8,263 nt of DNA from Candidatus Brevibacterium intestinigallinarum (lineage in GTDB: Bacteria > Actinomycetota > Actinomycetes > Actinomycetales > Brevibacteriaceae). The notes beneath the pieces were generated by a model. That model ran no database searches and was not told where the DNA came from. It saw only the letters and a program-made list of their open reading frames with translations. The stretch lies in the NCBI GenBank assembly GCA_019117325.1, contig DWZY01000190.1:1-8263 (forward strand), in the 5' to 3' direction. How positions within the stretch are numbered: position 1 is the stretch's first letter; the number at the start of each line of letters is the position of its first letter. Shown in pieces: positions 1 through 5,219 of the stretch. The position numbers and the translations under genes are program-made.

Positions 1-503
1 TGGTGCTGCGGGTCAAGGAGGACATCGACACGCCGCTGCCCTGCACCCCCGCGGGCATCGTCGAGCTCCTGTCCCGGCATGACATCGACCTGGATGGCAA
101 GCACGTCGTCGTCCTGGGCCGCGGTGTGACGGTGGGCCGGCCCATCGGCCTGCTGCTGACCCGGAAGTCGATCAACGCGACCGTCACCCTCACGCACACG
201 GGCACCCGGGACCTGGCCGCACTCGTGGCCCAGGCGGACGTCATCGTCGCGGCGGCTGGCCAGGCCGGGATGGTGACGCCGGACATGGTCAAGGATGGAG
301 CGATCCTTGTGGACGTGGGCGTCTCCCGCGAGACGGACCCGGAGTCCGGGAAGTCCAAGGTCGTGGGCGACATCGACCGGGCAGCCCGCGAGAAGGCCTC
401 CGCGTTCACGCCCAACCCGGGCGGCGTGGGCCCCATGACCCGCGCCATGCTCCTGGTCAACGTCGTGCAGATCGCGGAACGGCAGGCTGCCGCGACCGCC
501 TGA
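1..503 (+). CDS. folD: FolD, bifunctional methylenetetrahydrofolate dehydrogenase/cyclohydrolase, 3' part
   Basis: Cytosolic enzyme that oxidises 5,10-methylene-THF with NADP+ to 5,10-methenyl-THF and hydrolyses that to 10-formyl-THF, supplying one-carbon units for purine and formyl-methionine synthesis. The window opens inside the gene (reading frame begins at base 3), leaving about 167 of the usual ~285 residues. Visible are the substrate-domain stretch PLPCTPAGIVELL, the Rossmann-domain loop GRGVTVGRPIG (the family's GRSxxVGxP position) and the C-terminal signature TPNPGGVGPMTRAMLLVN, all in the expected order. The N-terminal catalytic Lys and Tyr lie upstream of the window. The GTG at base 3 is an internal Val, not a start. 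The gene ends at TGA 501-503, just before a strong hairpin and convergent with the PaaX-like gene. Nothing about it ties it to the catabolic genes downstream. The family assignment is firm. Confidence 0.97.
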   Translation, partial: VLRVKEDIDTPLPCTPAGIVELLSRHDIDLDGKHVVVLGRGVTVGRPIGLLLTRKSINATVTLTHTGTRDLAALVAQADVIVAAAGQAGMVTPDMVKDGAILVDVGVSRETDPESGKSKVVGDIDRAAREKASAFTPNPGGVGPMTRAMLLVNVVQIAERQAAATA

Positions 504-515
504 TCGCAGGCTCCG

Positions 516-551
516 ACGGCCGGTCCTCCTCTTCGCAGGAGGGCCGGCCGT
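516..551. terminator. Bidirectional hairpin terminator between folD and the PaaX-like gene
   Basis: Inverted repeat with 15-nt arms (516-530 and 537-551), one G-U wobble on the plus strand and a 6-nt loop CTTCGC, starting 13 nt after the folD stop. No T tract follows, as is common for high-GC actinobacterial terminators. Because the next gene converges on it, it could stop transcription from both sides. The pairing is seen directly; termination is inferred. The rest of the gap to 626 holds only a weak GCACTC/GAGTGC pair. Confidence 0.8.
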
Positions 552-626
552 TCGCGTTCCTGCGGGGACTGTGCGAGCCCGCGGCACTCCGTCGGCGTCT
601 CAGTCGAGTGCTCATCTATCTGGGTC

Positions 627-1499
627 TCAGCCGGGCGCCCACGCGGCGTCCGGCAGGAACTCGATGAGAGCGGCGCTGGGCTGGGCCAGCGCCGTCTCCA
701 CGGCCTCGGCGGCGAAGCGTTCCACGAACAGGCCGATGAGAGCACCCATGACCGCTCCGATGCGCTCGTTGCTGTGCAGGCCGGGCGTCAGCTCGACCGG
801 CAGCGAGGGGAAGCCCATGACCCGCTGGGAGACCTCGAAGAACGTGTCGTAGTACGACGTGTGGTCGACGGCGAGCTCCGGGGCGCGCTGAGCCAGCTCC
901 TCGACCTCGCCCAGTTGCGCGTGGAGACCGCGCACGTCGAAGGCTCGGTCCGTCCACCGGCGGGCCTGCGCGAGGTCGGCGGGGACCAGCTGGCAGCGCT
1001 CCCACAGGAGGTCATCGCGCGCGCCGTCGCGCAGACCGCCGGCCTCCTCCAGCTCCGTCGCGAGGGCGGCGACGAGGGTCTCGGTCGCATCCTCGAAGCC
1101 GATGAGCACGCCCGGCCGCAGCGGGCGGTACCCGGCGAAACGCGACACGTAGACGATCCGGTCGCGCAGCGAGCGCATCGACTCCGGGACCGCGAAGAGG
1201 AGTCCCTCGAACTGTCCGGTGTACGGGGGTGCGGCGGCATCCGCAGACAGCATGTCGAAGCGGTGCTGGATCGTCTCGTCCAGCGAGTACACGGACGTCG
1301 CGCCCGCCTTCGTCCGCTGCAGCAGACCGCGCTGGACGAGCCGGGTGATCTGGTTGCGCACCGCTGACGGCTGGTACCCCTGCAGGCCCAGGACCGCGGT
1401 GATGACGGGGCCCGGCACGGCGGAGGCGCGCAGCGAGCCGAAGGCGGAGATGATGTCGAAGGCCCCGCGCGTGAGCCGGTACCGGGGGAGGTCTGCCAC
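627..1499 (-). CDS. PaaX-family transcriptional regulator
   Basis: Predicted cytosolic DNA-binding repressor of 290 aa, close to the usual ~300 aa of the family. PaaX of E. coli represses phenylacetate degradation and is released by phenylacetyl-CoA. An N-terminal winged helix-turn-helix lies at about residues 10-75, with recognition segment SAVRNQITRLVQRGLL and a wing ending in SVYSL. The central PaaX-type segment is at about 99-136 (LLFAVPESMRSLRDRIVYVS followed by the FAGYRPLRPGVLIGF stretch). A C-terminal stretch, FPSLPVELTPG (~230-240), resembles the family's DPxLPxELLP signature. The start is GTG at 1497-1499, preceded on the minus strand by CGGAG with a 7-nt spacer. It is divergent from the small membrane-protein gene and may control it, itself, or the acyl-CoA genes further along. 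Its effector is unknown. Phenylacetate genes are not visible here, so I do not call it paaX. Confidence 0.82.
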   Translation of the reverse strand: MADLPRYRLTRGAFDIISAFGSLRASAVPGPVITAVLGLQGYQPSAVRNQITRLVQRGLLQRTKAGATSVYSLDETIQHRFDMLSADAAAPPYTGQFEGLLFAVPESMRSLRDRIVYVSRFAGYRPLRPGVLIGFEDATETLVAALATELEEAGGLRDGARDDLLWERCQLVPADLAQARRWTDRAFDVRGLHAQLGEVEELAQRAPELAVDHTSYYDTFFEVSQRVMGFPSLPVELTPGLHSNERIGAVMGALIGLFVERFAAEAVETALAQPSAALIEFLPDAAWAPG

Positions 1500-1544
1500 G
1501 TCTGCACTCCGATTCGGGAGGAACTGTCCTGCCTGCTGTTCTCG

Positions 1545-1550
1545 ATCCTA
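1545..1550 (-). promoter_or_regulatory. Candidate -10 box for the PaaX-like gene
   Basis: The minus strand reads TAGGAT here, fitting the actinobacterial TAnnnT -10 pattern, about 45 nt upstream of the GTG start. No good -35 hexamer is visible at 16-18 nt spacing, so the call is weak. The whole divergent gap is only 92 nt (1500-1591), so promoters for both genes must lie close together or overlap. Confidence 0.35.
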
Positions 1551-1576
1551 CTGTGCGGAGTATCACATCGGTTCGA

Positions 1577-1590
1577 ATGCGGAGGCGCAT
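1577..1590. promoter_or_regulatory. Palindrome with a Shine-Dalgarno in its loop, before the small membrane-protein gene
   Basis: ATGCGGAGGCGCAT: perfect 5-nt arms (1577-1581 and 1586-1590) around GAGG. The ribosome binding site GGAGG (1581-1585) of the gene starting at 1592 sits in the loop and inner stem. It may be a short RNA hairpin presenting the SD, or an operator for the divergent PaaX-like protein. The symmetry is seen; either role is inference, and a 5-bp palindrome can arise by chance. Confidence 0.35.
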
Positions 1591-1591
1591 C

Positions 1592-1840
1592 ATGGCACAG
1601 CAGGAACTGTCGGTCGTCCAGGAGAACTTCTATCAGTCGGCGGTCTCCGCCGGCATCGCCGTGGGCATCACGGCGATCATCGGATTCGTGTGCTTCACGA
1701 TCTTCGGCGCCAGCATCGAGGAGACGATGCACTGGCTGGTCGTCCTCTGCCTGCTGGCCGGCGGCGCGACCTTCACCGGGGTGTCGTGGGGTGTGGCCGC
1801 AGCGCGGAAGAAGAGCGGTCCCGTCCCGGCGCGGGGCTGA
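1592..1840 (+). CDS. Small two-helix membrane protein of unknown function
   Basis: I do not recognise a family. The 82-aa product has a polar N-terminus (1-16), a first hydrophobic segment at about 17-39 (AVSAGIAVGITAIIGFVCFT and on), a short acidic turn ASIEETM, a second hydrophobic segment at about 47-70, and a basic tail AARKKSGPVPARG. Applying the positive-inside rule, the tail is cytoplasmic, which for two helices puts both ends inside and the ASIEE turn outside. The ATG at 1592 was chosen because GGAGG (1581-1585) lies 6 nt before it; an in-frame ATG at 1553 has no comparable site and would add an arginine-rich stretch. It is divergent from the PaaX-like regulator and convergent with the acyl-CoA dehydrogenase gene. 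It could be a regulatory subunit or a stray membrane protein; the function is unknown. Confidence 0.65.
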   Translation: MAQQELSVVQENFYQSAVSAGIAVGITAIIGFVCFTIFGASIEETMHWLVVLCLLAGGATFTGVSWGVAAARKKSGPVPARG

Positions 1841-1867
1841 GGCGCGGGGTCCGGGGCTCCCTCGGGG

Positions 1868-1885
1868 CGCGCGTGACTCAGCGCG
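1868..1885. terminator. Weak hairpin between convergent genes
   Basis: CGCGC (1868-1872), an 8-nt loop and GCGCG (1881-1885), lying in the 52-nt gap between the small membrane-protein gene and the convergent acyl-CoA dehydrogenase gene. The stem is short and lacks a T tract. Position argues for a shared terminator; the structure alone is weak evidence. Confidence 0.3.
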
Positions 1886-1892
1886 ACCGGGC

Positions 1893-3059
1893 TCAGTATG
1901 AGCGGGGGAGCCCCAGGACCTTCGTGCCCAGGTAGTTGAGCACCATCTCCTGACTGACGGGTGCGATGCGCATGAGGCGGACCTCCCGGAGGTAGCGGCC
2001 CACGTGGTACTCCTCCGAGTACCCCATGCCGCCGTGGGTCTGGACGGCACGGTCGGCGGCCTCGTAGCCGGCCTCGGCGCAGAGGTACTTCGCGGTGTTC
2101 GCGGTCCTCCCGCTGGGCAGTCCGCGGTCATACGTCCACGTGGCCTGCCGCAGCGCCAGCTCCGCCGCGTCCAGCTTGGCCAGGGAGTCCGCCAGCGGGA
2201 ACTGGATGCCCTGATTCATGCCGATCGCGCGGTCGAACACGACGCGGTCCTGCGCGTACGAGGTCGCCTTGGCCAGCGCCGCGCGTCCGATGCCCAGGGC
2301 CTCCGCTGCGATGAGCATGCGCTCCGGGTTGAGCCCGTCCAGGATGTACGAGAAGCCCTTGCCCTCTTCGCCCACACGATGGGCCTCCGGGACGACGAGG
2401 TCGTCGATGACCAGCTCGTTCGACGAGACCGCGTTGCGCCCGATCTTGCGGATGGGGCGGATGTCGACGCGGTCGCGATCCAGGTCCGTGAAGAAGAGGG
2501 TGAGTCCGTCCGTGGGCTTCTGGACCTCGCTGCGGGGCGTCGTCCGCGTCAGCAGGAGGATCTTCTCCGACTCCAGCGCCTTCGAGATCCACACCTTGCG
2601 CCCGCGCACCACGTAGTCGCTGCCGCGTCGCGTCGCGGTCGTCGTGATCCGGGTCGTGTCGAGGCCGGCGTCCGGCTCAGTCACCCCGAAGCACACGTGC
2701 AGGTCGCCGGAGGCCACCCGGGGGAGGTTCTCCTGCTTGAGCTCGTCGGAGCCGTGGACGATGACCGGATGCATCCCGAAGATCGTCATGTGGACGGCGC
2801 TGGCCGCGTTCATCGCGCCGCCGCCGGCCGCGATCGCCTCGAGCAGCAGGGTCGCCTCTGTGATGCCCATGCCGCCGCCCCCGTACTCCTCCGGCGTCGT
2901 GATGCCCAGCCAGCCATGTGAGGCGAGGTGGTCGTAGAACTCGGTGGGGAACTCCTTGTCCAGGTCCTTCTGCGCCCAGTACTCGTCGTCGAAGGGCGCG
3001 ACGATGTCCCGCGCCGCCGCGCGCAGCTCGACCTGCTCGTCCGTGAGTCCGAACTCCAT
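1893..3059 (-). CDS. Acyl-CoA dehydrogenase family flavoprotein
   Basis: FAD enzyme expected to introduce a trans alpha,beta double bond into an acyl-CoA, passing electrons to electron-transfer flavoprotein. At 388 aa it has full family length. An N-terminal helical domain (MEFGLTDEQVELRAAARDIV) leads to the mid-domain flavin/substrate signature VCFGVTEPDAGLDTTR (122-137), the KVWISK segment (155-160), the DRVVFDRAIGMNQGIQFPLA helix (271-290) and the C-terminal QTHGGMGYSEEYHVGRYLRE (340-359). Oddity: where many family members carry the catalytic Glu in IYEGT, this protein has IAPVS (Pro367). Glu246 in LNPERMLIA occupies the place of the catalytic Glu of isovaleryl-CoA and long-chain dehydrogenases (LxxER). 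Start ATG 3057-3059 follows AGGAGG (3065-3070) with a 5-nt spacer. It is divergent from the GntR gene, suggesting shared control. Substrate unknown; crotonobetainyl-CoA reductase-like use cannot be excluded. Confidence 0.95.
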   Translation of the reverse strand: MEFGLTDEQVELRAAARDIVAPFDDEYWAQKDLDKEFPTEFYDHLASHGWLGITTPEEYGGGGMGITEATLLLEAIAAGGGAMNAASAVHMTIFGMHPVIVHGSDELKQENLPRVASGDLHVCFGVTEPDAGLDTTRITTTATRRGSDYVVRGRKVWISKALESEKILLLTRTTPRSEVQKPTDGLTLFFTDLDRDRVDIRPIRKIGRNAVSSNELVIDDLVVPEAHRVGEEGKGFSYILDGLNPERMLIAAEALGIGRAALAKATSYAQDRVVFDRAIGMNQGIQFPLADSLAKLDAAELALRQATWTYDRGLPSGRTANTAKYLCAEAGYEAADRAVQTHGGMGYSEEYHVGRYLREVRLMRIAPVSQEMVLNYLGTKVLGLPRSY

Positions 3060-3077
3060 GGGTTCCTCCTGCCTCCA

Positions 3078-3092
3078 CCGCCGCGACGGCGG
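3078..3092 (-). other. GC-rich hairpin in the acyl-CoA dehydrogenase leader
   Basis: CCGCCG-CGA-CGGCGG: perfect 6-bp arms with a 3-nt loop, flanked on each side by CCTCCA. On the minus-strand transcript it lies immediately 5' of the AGGAGG ribosome binding site (3065-3070). It could affect translation or be incidental in such GC-rich DNA. Only the structure is supported. Confidence 0.3.
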
Positions 3093-3160
3093 CCTCCATC
3101 ACTCGTCATCGGGTGCGTGCGCCTCGACCCGTGCCGGCGCGGTCTCGTGCGCTTCGCCTC

Positions 3161-3175
3161 AAAGGTACTACCATT
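3161..3175. promoter_or_regulatory. Candidate GntR/FadR-type operator in the divergent gap
   Basis: AAAGGTACTACCATT is a 15-nt dyad, AA-N-GGT-NNN-ACC-N-TT, perfect outside the N positions. FadR-group GntR regulators commonly bind GT-N3-AC palindromes, and a FadR-group gene starts 41 nt away. The plus strand holds TACCAT (3169-3174) and the minus strand TACCTT (3167-3162), both fitting TAnnnT -10 boxes, so a bound repressor would block both divergent promoters. No convincing plus-strand -35 is visible; the minus strand has TTCGCC at 17-nt spacing. The dyad is seen; its use by this GntR protein is inferred. Confidence 0.55.
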
Positions 3176-3215
3176 AAGGGTGCGGGCGAAAGGCCGGTCG
3201 TGAAGGAGGCGTCCC

Positions 3216-3896
3216 ATGAGCGGAGCGGAGCAGGTCGCACAGGGACTCCGCGCGCGGATGCTGGACGGCGAGCTGGCGGTGGGCGCTCCGCTGCCGCCGG
3301 AGCGGGTCCTGGCGCAGGAGCTGGGTGTGAGCCGGACGACGGTCCGCAGCGCGCTCGCCCTCCTCGAGGCGGAAGGGCTGGTCGTGCGTCGCGTGGGGCG
3401 CGGCGGCGGCACGTTCGTCGCGGAGCCCGGGGGTGACCAGGTGACCGCGGCGCTGCAGCGCGGCATCGGGATGGCAGGCTTCCCCGGGGTGGATCTGGCA
3501 GAGGCGCGTGCCTCGATCGAGCCCGCGTGCGCGGGGCTGGCGGCACAGCGGATCACCCCGGAGCAGCTCTCCAACCTGCAGGAACTGCAGTCGCGGATGG
3601 CCCGGGCGCGTGAGCGCGGTGAGTTCTTCGAGGCGAATGCCCGCTTCCACGTCCTCATCGCGGAGGCCAGTGGGAACGAGGTCCTCGCGGCGCTCATCCG
3701 CGGCCTCATCGCACCCATCCGCGAGGTGACGGACGACCCCGCCCGCATCCGCGAGAGGGAGCTGCGGGAGACGATCCTCGTCCACGAACGGATCCTCACG
3801 GCGCTGGGTGCGGGCGATGCGGCATCCGCGGAATCGCTCATGCGTGCACACCTGCAGGCGCACGTCGACGTGCTCTGCGCGGCGCCCCGGAGGTGA
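3216..3896 (+). CDS. FadR-type GntR transcriptional regulator with FCD effector domain
   Basis: Predicted one-component, carboxylate- or metabolite-responsive repressor, 226 aa, typical for the group. An N-terminal winged helix lies at about 5-68, with LPPERVLAQELGVSRTTVRS as the recognition unit and GRGGGTFV as the wing. The C-terminal all-helical FCD domain (~90-220) carries metal- and ligand-pocket residues at the expected positions: NARFH (N141, H145), H190 in LVHERIL and H212 in MRAHLQAH. The first metal ligand is usually Asp (DxxFH) but is Asn here. The start ATG at 3216 follows AAGGAGG (3203-3209) with a 6-nt spacer. It sits between the divergent acyl-CoA dehydrogenase gene and the TRAP operon, which makes it the likely local regulator of both. 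The family is firm; effector and targets are inferred. Confidence 0.94.
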   Translation: MSGAEQVAQGLRARMLDGELAVGAPLPPERVLAQELGVSRTTVRSALALLEAEGLVVRRVGRGGGTFVAEPGGDQVTAALQRGIGMAGFPGVDLAEARASIEPACAGLAAQRITPEQLSNLQELQSRMARARERGEFFEANARFHVLIAEASGNEVLAALIRGLIAPIREVTDDPARIRERELRETILVHERILTALGAGDAASAESLMRAHLQAHVDVLCAAPRR

Positions 3897-3913
3897 CGGG
3901 TCTGCGGGCCCGT
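3896..3913 (+). terminator. Stem-loop directly after the GntR gene
   Basis: It starts at the last base of the TGA stop: 7-bp stem (ACGGGTC/GGCCCGT, with one G-U pair) and loop TGCG. No T tract follows. It could separate the regulator's transcript from the TRAP operon, which has its own promoter about 75 nt further on. A moderate to weak call. Confidence 0.4.
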
Positions 3914-3916
3914 TGC

Positions 3917-3944
3917 GGTGGTCCCGCAGTGGCGGTCCTGCAGT
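3917..3944 (+). repeat. Two tandem 14-nt repeats
   Basis: GGTGGTCCCGCAGT (3917-3930) is followed at once by GGCGGTCCTGCAGT (3931-3944), differing at 2 of 14 positions. They lie in the gap between the GntR gene and the TRAP promoter. A binding site for an upstream activator is possible, since they end about 42 nt before the -35 box, but a small local duplication explains them equally well. Confidence 0.5.
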
Positions 3945-3986
3945 GACAGGCCTGAGGCGGAGGCCGTCAGCACTCATGCCCGAGGG

Positions 3987-4016
3987 TTGACGCACACCAC
4001 GCCTCACTCCTAGCGT
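3987..4016 (+). promoter_or_regulatory. Promoter of the TRAP transporter/CoA-transferase operon
   Basis: TTGACG (3987-3992) matches the -35 consensus at 5 of 6 positions and TAGCGT (4011-4016) fits the high-GC TAnnnT -10 pattern, with an 18-nt spacer. Transcription would begin near 4022-4025, giving a leader of about 45 nt before the ATG at 4068. This is the best promoter in the window by sequence. The -10 box is also the left arm of an inverted repeat, so repression by occlusion is likely. Confidence 0.65.
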
Positions 4017-4027
4017 TGTTCACGCTA
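4011..4027. promoter_or_regulatory. Operator-like inverted repeat on the -10 box and start region of the TRAP promoter
   Basis: TAGCGTTGTTCACGCTA: perfect 6-nt arms (TAGCGT/ACGCTA) around a 5-nt spacer. It covers the -10 hexamer and runs to the expected transcription start, a classic repressor position. The GntR protein encoded just upstream is the natural candidate binder, but the sequence does not resemble the GGTACTACC dyad at 3164-3172, so another regulator is possible. Confidence 0.5.
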
Positions 4028-4043
4028 GCGAACTCGAATTCGC
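4028..4043. promoter_or_regulatory. Second inverted repeat abutting the first
   Basis: GCGAA (4028-4032), six bases, then TTCGC (4039-4043). It begins on the base after the first repeat and lies in the early transcribed leader, in an AT-richer patch than its surroundings. It may be a second operator half of a larger site or a small leader hairpin. Only the symmetry is directly supported. Confidence 0.35.
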
Positions 4044-4067
4044 ATATACCAACGGAGGTAGGCATCC

Positions 4068-5216
4068 ATGGTCGACGACGACCACCGCCCACGGACTGTG
4101 CCCCCGGGGCGCAGATCACGGGCTCCGCGCGTGCTGGGAGCCGCCTGCGCGGTCGCCGGGCTCACGGCGCTCACCGCATGCTCCGGCGAGGTGCACGACG
4201 CACCTGTCCTCAAGCTCGCGGACAGCTATTCCACGACCCACATGTTCGCCCGGTACGGGGTGGAGGGGTTCATCGAGGACGTCACCGCCGCGGGCGACGG
4301 GGAGGTGGGGATCGAGTACTACCCCGCCGGTCAGCTGGGCGGCGCCCGCGACATCGTGAATCTGGCGCAGGCGGGCTCGCTGGAGATCACTCCTGCCGCA
4401 CCCGCCTACCTGGCGGACCAGCTGCCCCTGTCCAGCGTGACGGATCTGCCGGGCCTCGAGGAGGACTCCTGTGTCGCAGCCGCCGCGTACACGGACGTGC
4501 TCTCCGAGGACGGGATCCTCTACCAGGAGGAGTACGAGCCGCGCGGTCTGCGTCCCCTGTGGGTGGCCGTCATCCCCAGCTACGAGATCATGACCGTCTC
4601 GCGTCCGATCACAAGCCCCGAGGATGTCCCCGGGCTGACGATCCGGTCCTCCGGCGGAGCGATGGACACGAACATCGAATCGCTGGGCGGCGCCCCTGTC
4701 AGCATGACCGCCGCAGACGCGTACGAAGCACTGTCGCGAAACACCGTCGACGGGATCTCCTTCCCGTACGCCAGCGTCACGCCCTACCGCCTCGAGGAGG
4801 TTCTCCACCACTCGACGAAGGGCGCCAACATGGGGTCCTTCGGGGTGCCGTACGTCATCGCGGAGGATGCGTGGCAGGAGCTGAGCCCCGCCCAGCAGGA
4901 CCGTGTCATGACCGCGGCGGAAGCGGCCACGGACCGCATGTGCGCGGGAATCATGGAGGAGAACCCGGCCTCGGAGCAGGCGATGCGCGAGGCGGGCGTC
5001 GAGTTCACGGAGCTCACGGACGAGCAGAAGGCCGAGTTCGCGACCCACCTGGACCCCCTGCGCGAGCAGTGGGCAGACGCCGTCGATGCCGCGGGCCGTC
5101 CGGGCACCGAGGTGCTGCGCGCCTACGAGGACGCGCTCGCCCGGCACCAGGACGACGGGGTCGACCAGACCGACCAGGCGCCAGCCGATGACCCGACCAC
5201 GGATGAGGAGGACTGA
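4068..5216 (+). CDS. TRAP transporter solute-binding lipoprotein (DctP-like)
   Basis: Extracytoplasmic receptor that captures a carboxylate and hands it to the DctQ/DctM permease. The 382-aa product has an Arg-rich N-region (15-21), a hydrophobic stretch (23-34) and lipobox LTAC with lipidation Cys38, so it should be anchored to the outer face of the membrane, as expected without an outer membrane. The DctP fold follows: LKLADSYSTTH, YYPAGQLGGARDIVNLAQAG (85-104), and DVPGLTIRSSGG, whose Arg193 matches the conserved Arg that binds the substrate carboxylate. Then come DAYEALSRNTVDGISFPYAS and helices with C292. The C-terminus (from ~361) is a 20-residue Asp/Thr-rich, probably disordered tail, unusual for the family. 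Start ATG 4068 follows GGAGG (4054-4058) with a 9-nt spacer. It is first in the operon, and dctQ follows after 3 nt. Confidence 0.94.
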   Translation: MVDDDHRPRTVPPGRRSRAPRVLGAACAVAGLTALTACSGEVHDAPVLKLADSYSTTHMFARYGVEGFIEDVTAAGDGEVGIEYYPAGQLGGARDIVNLAQAGSLEITPAAPAYLADQLPLSSVTDLPGLEEDSCVAAAAYTDVLSEDGILYQEEYEPRGLRPLWVAVIPSYEIMTVSRPITSPEDVPGLTIRSSGGAMDTNIESLGGAPVSMTAADAYEALSRNTVDGISFPYASVTPYRLEEVLHHSTKGANMGSFGVPYVIAEDAWQELSPAQQDRVMTAAEAATDRMCAGIMEENPASEQAMREAGVEFTELTDEQKAEFATHLDPLREQWADAVDAAGRPGTEVLRAYEDALARHQDDGVDQTDQAPADDPTTDEED

Positions 5217-5219
5217 GAC

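Noticed and set aside
584..611. GCACTC/GAGTGC inverted repeat as a separate terminator for the PaaX-like gene
   Set aside because: It has only 6 bp around a 16-nt loop. The hairpin at 516-551 is far stronger and sits between the same convergent genes.
571..1367. Plus-strand open frames opposite the PaaX-like gene
   Set aside because: The minus-strand product has a coherent winged helix and PaaX segments plus a ribosome binding site. The plus-strand products are repetitive and have neither.
1553..1591. An upstream ATG extending the small membrane protein by 13 residues
   Set aside because: No Shine-Dalgarno precedes it and the added residues are Arg-rich. The ATG at 1592 has GGAGG at 6 nt.
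4110..4181. Possible Tat (twin-arginine) export signal on the solute-binding protein (GRRSRAPRVL)
   Set aside because: It lacks the conserved residues after the Arg pair. An ordinary lipoprotein signal with an LTAC lipobox explains the N-terminus.
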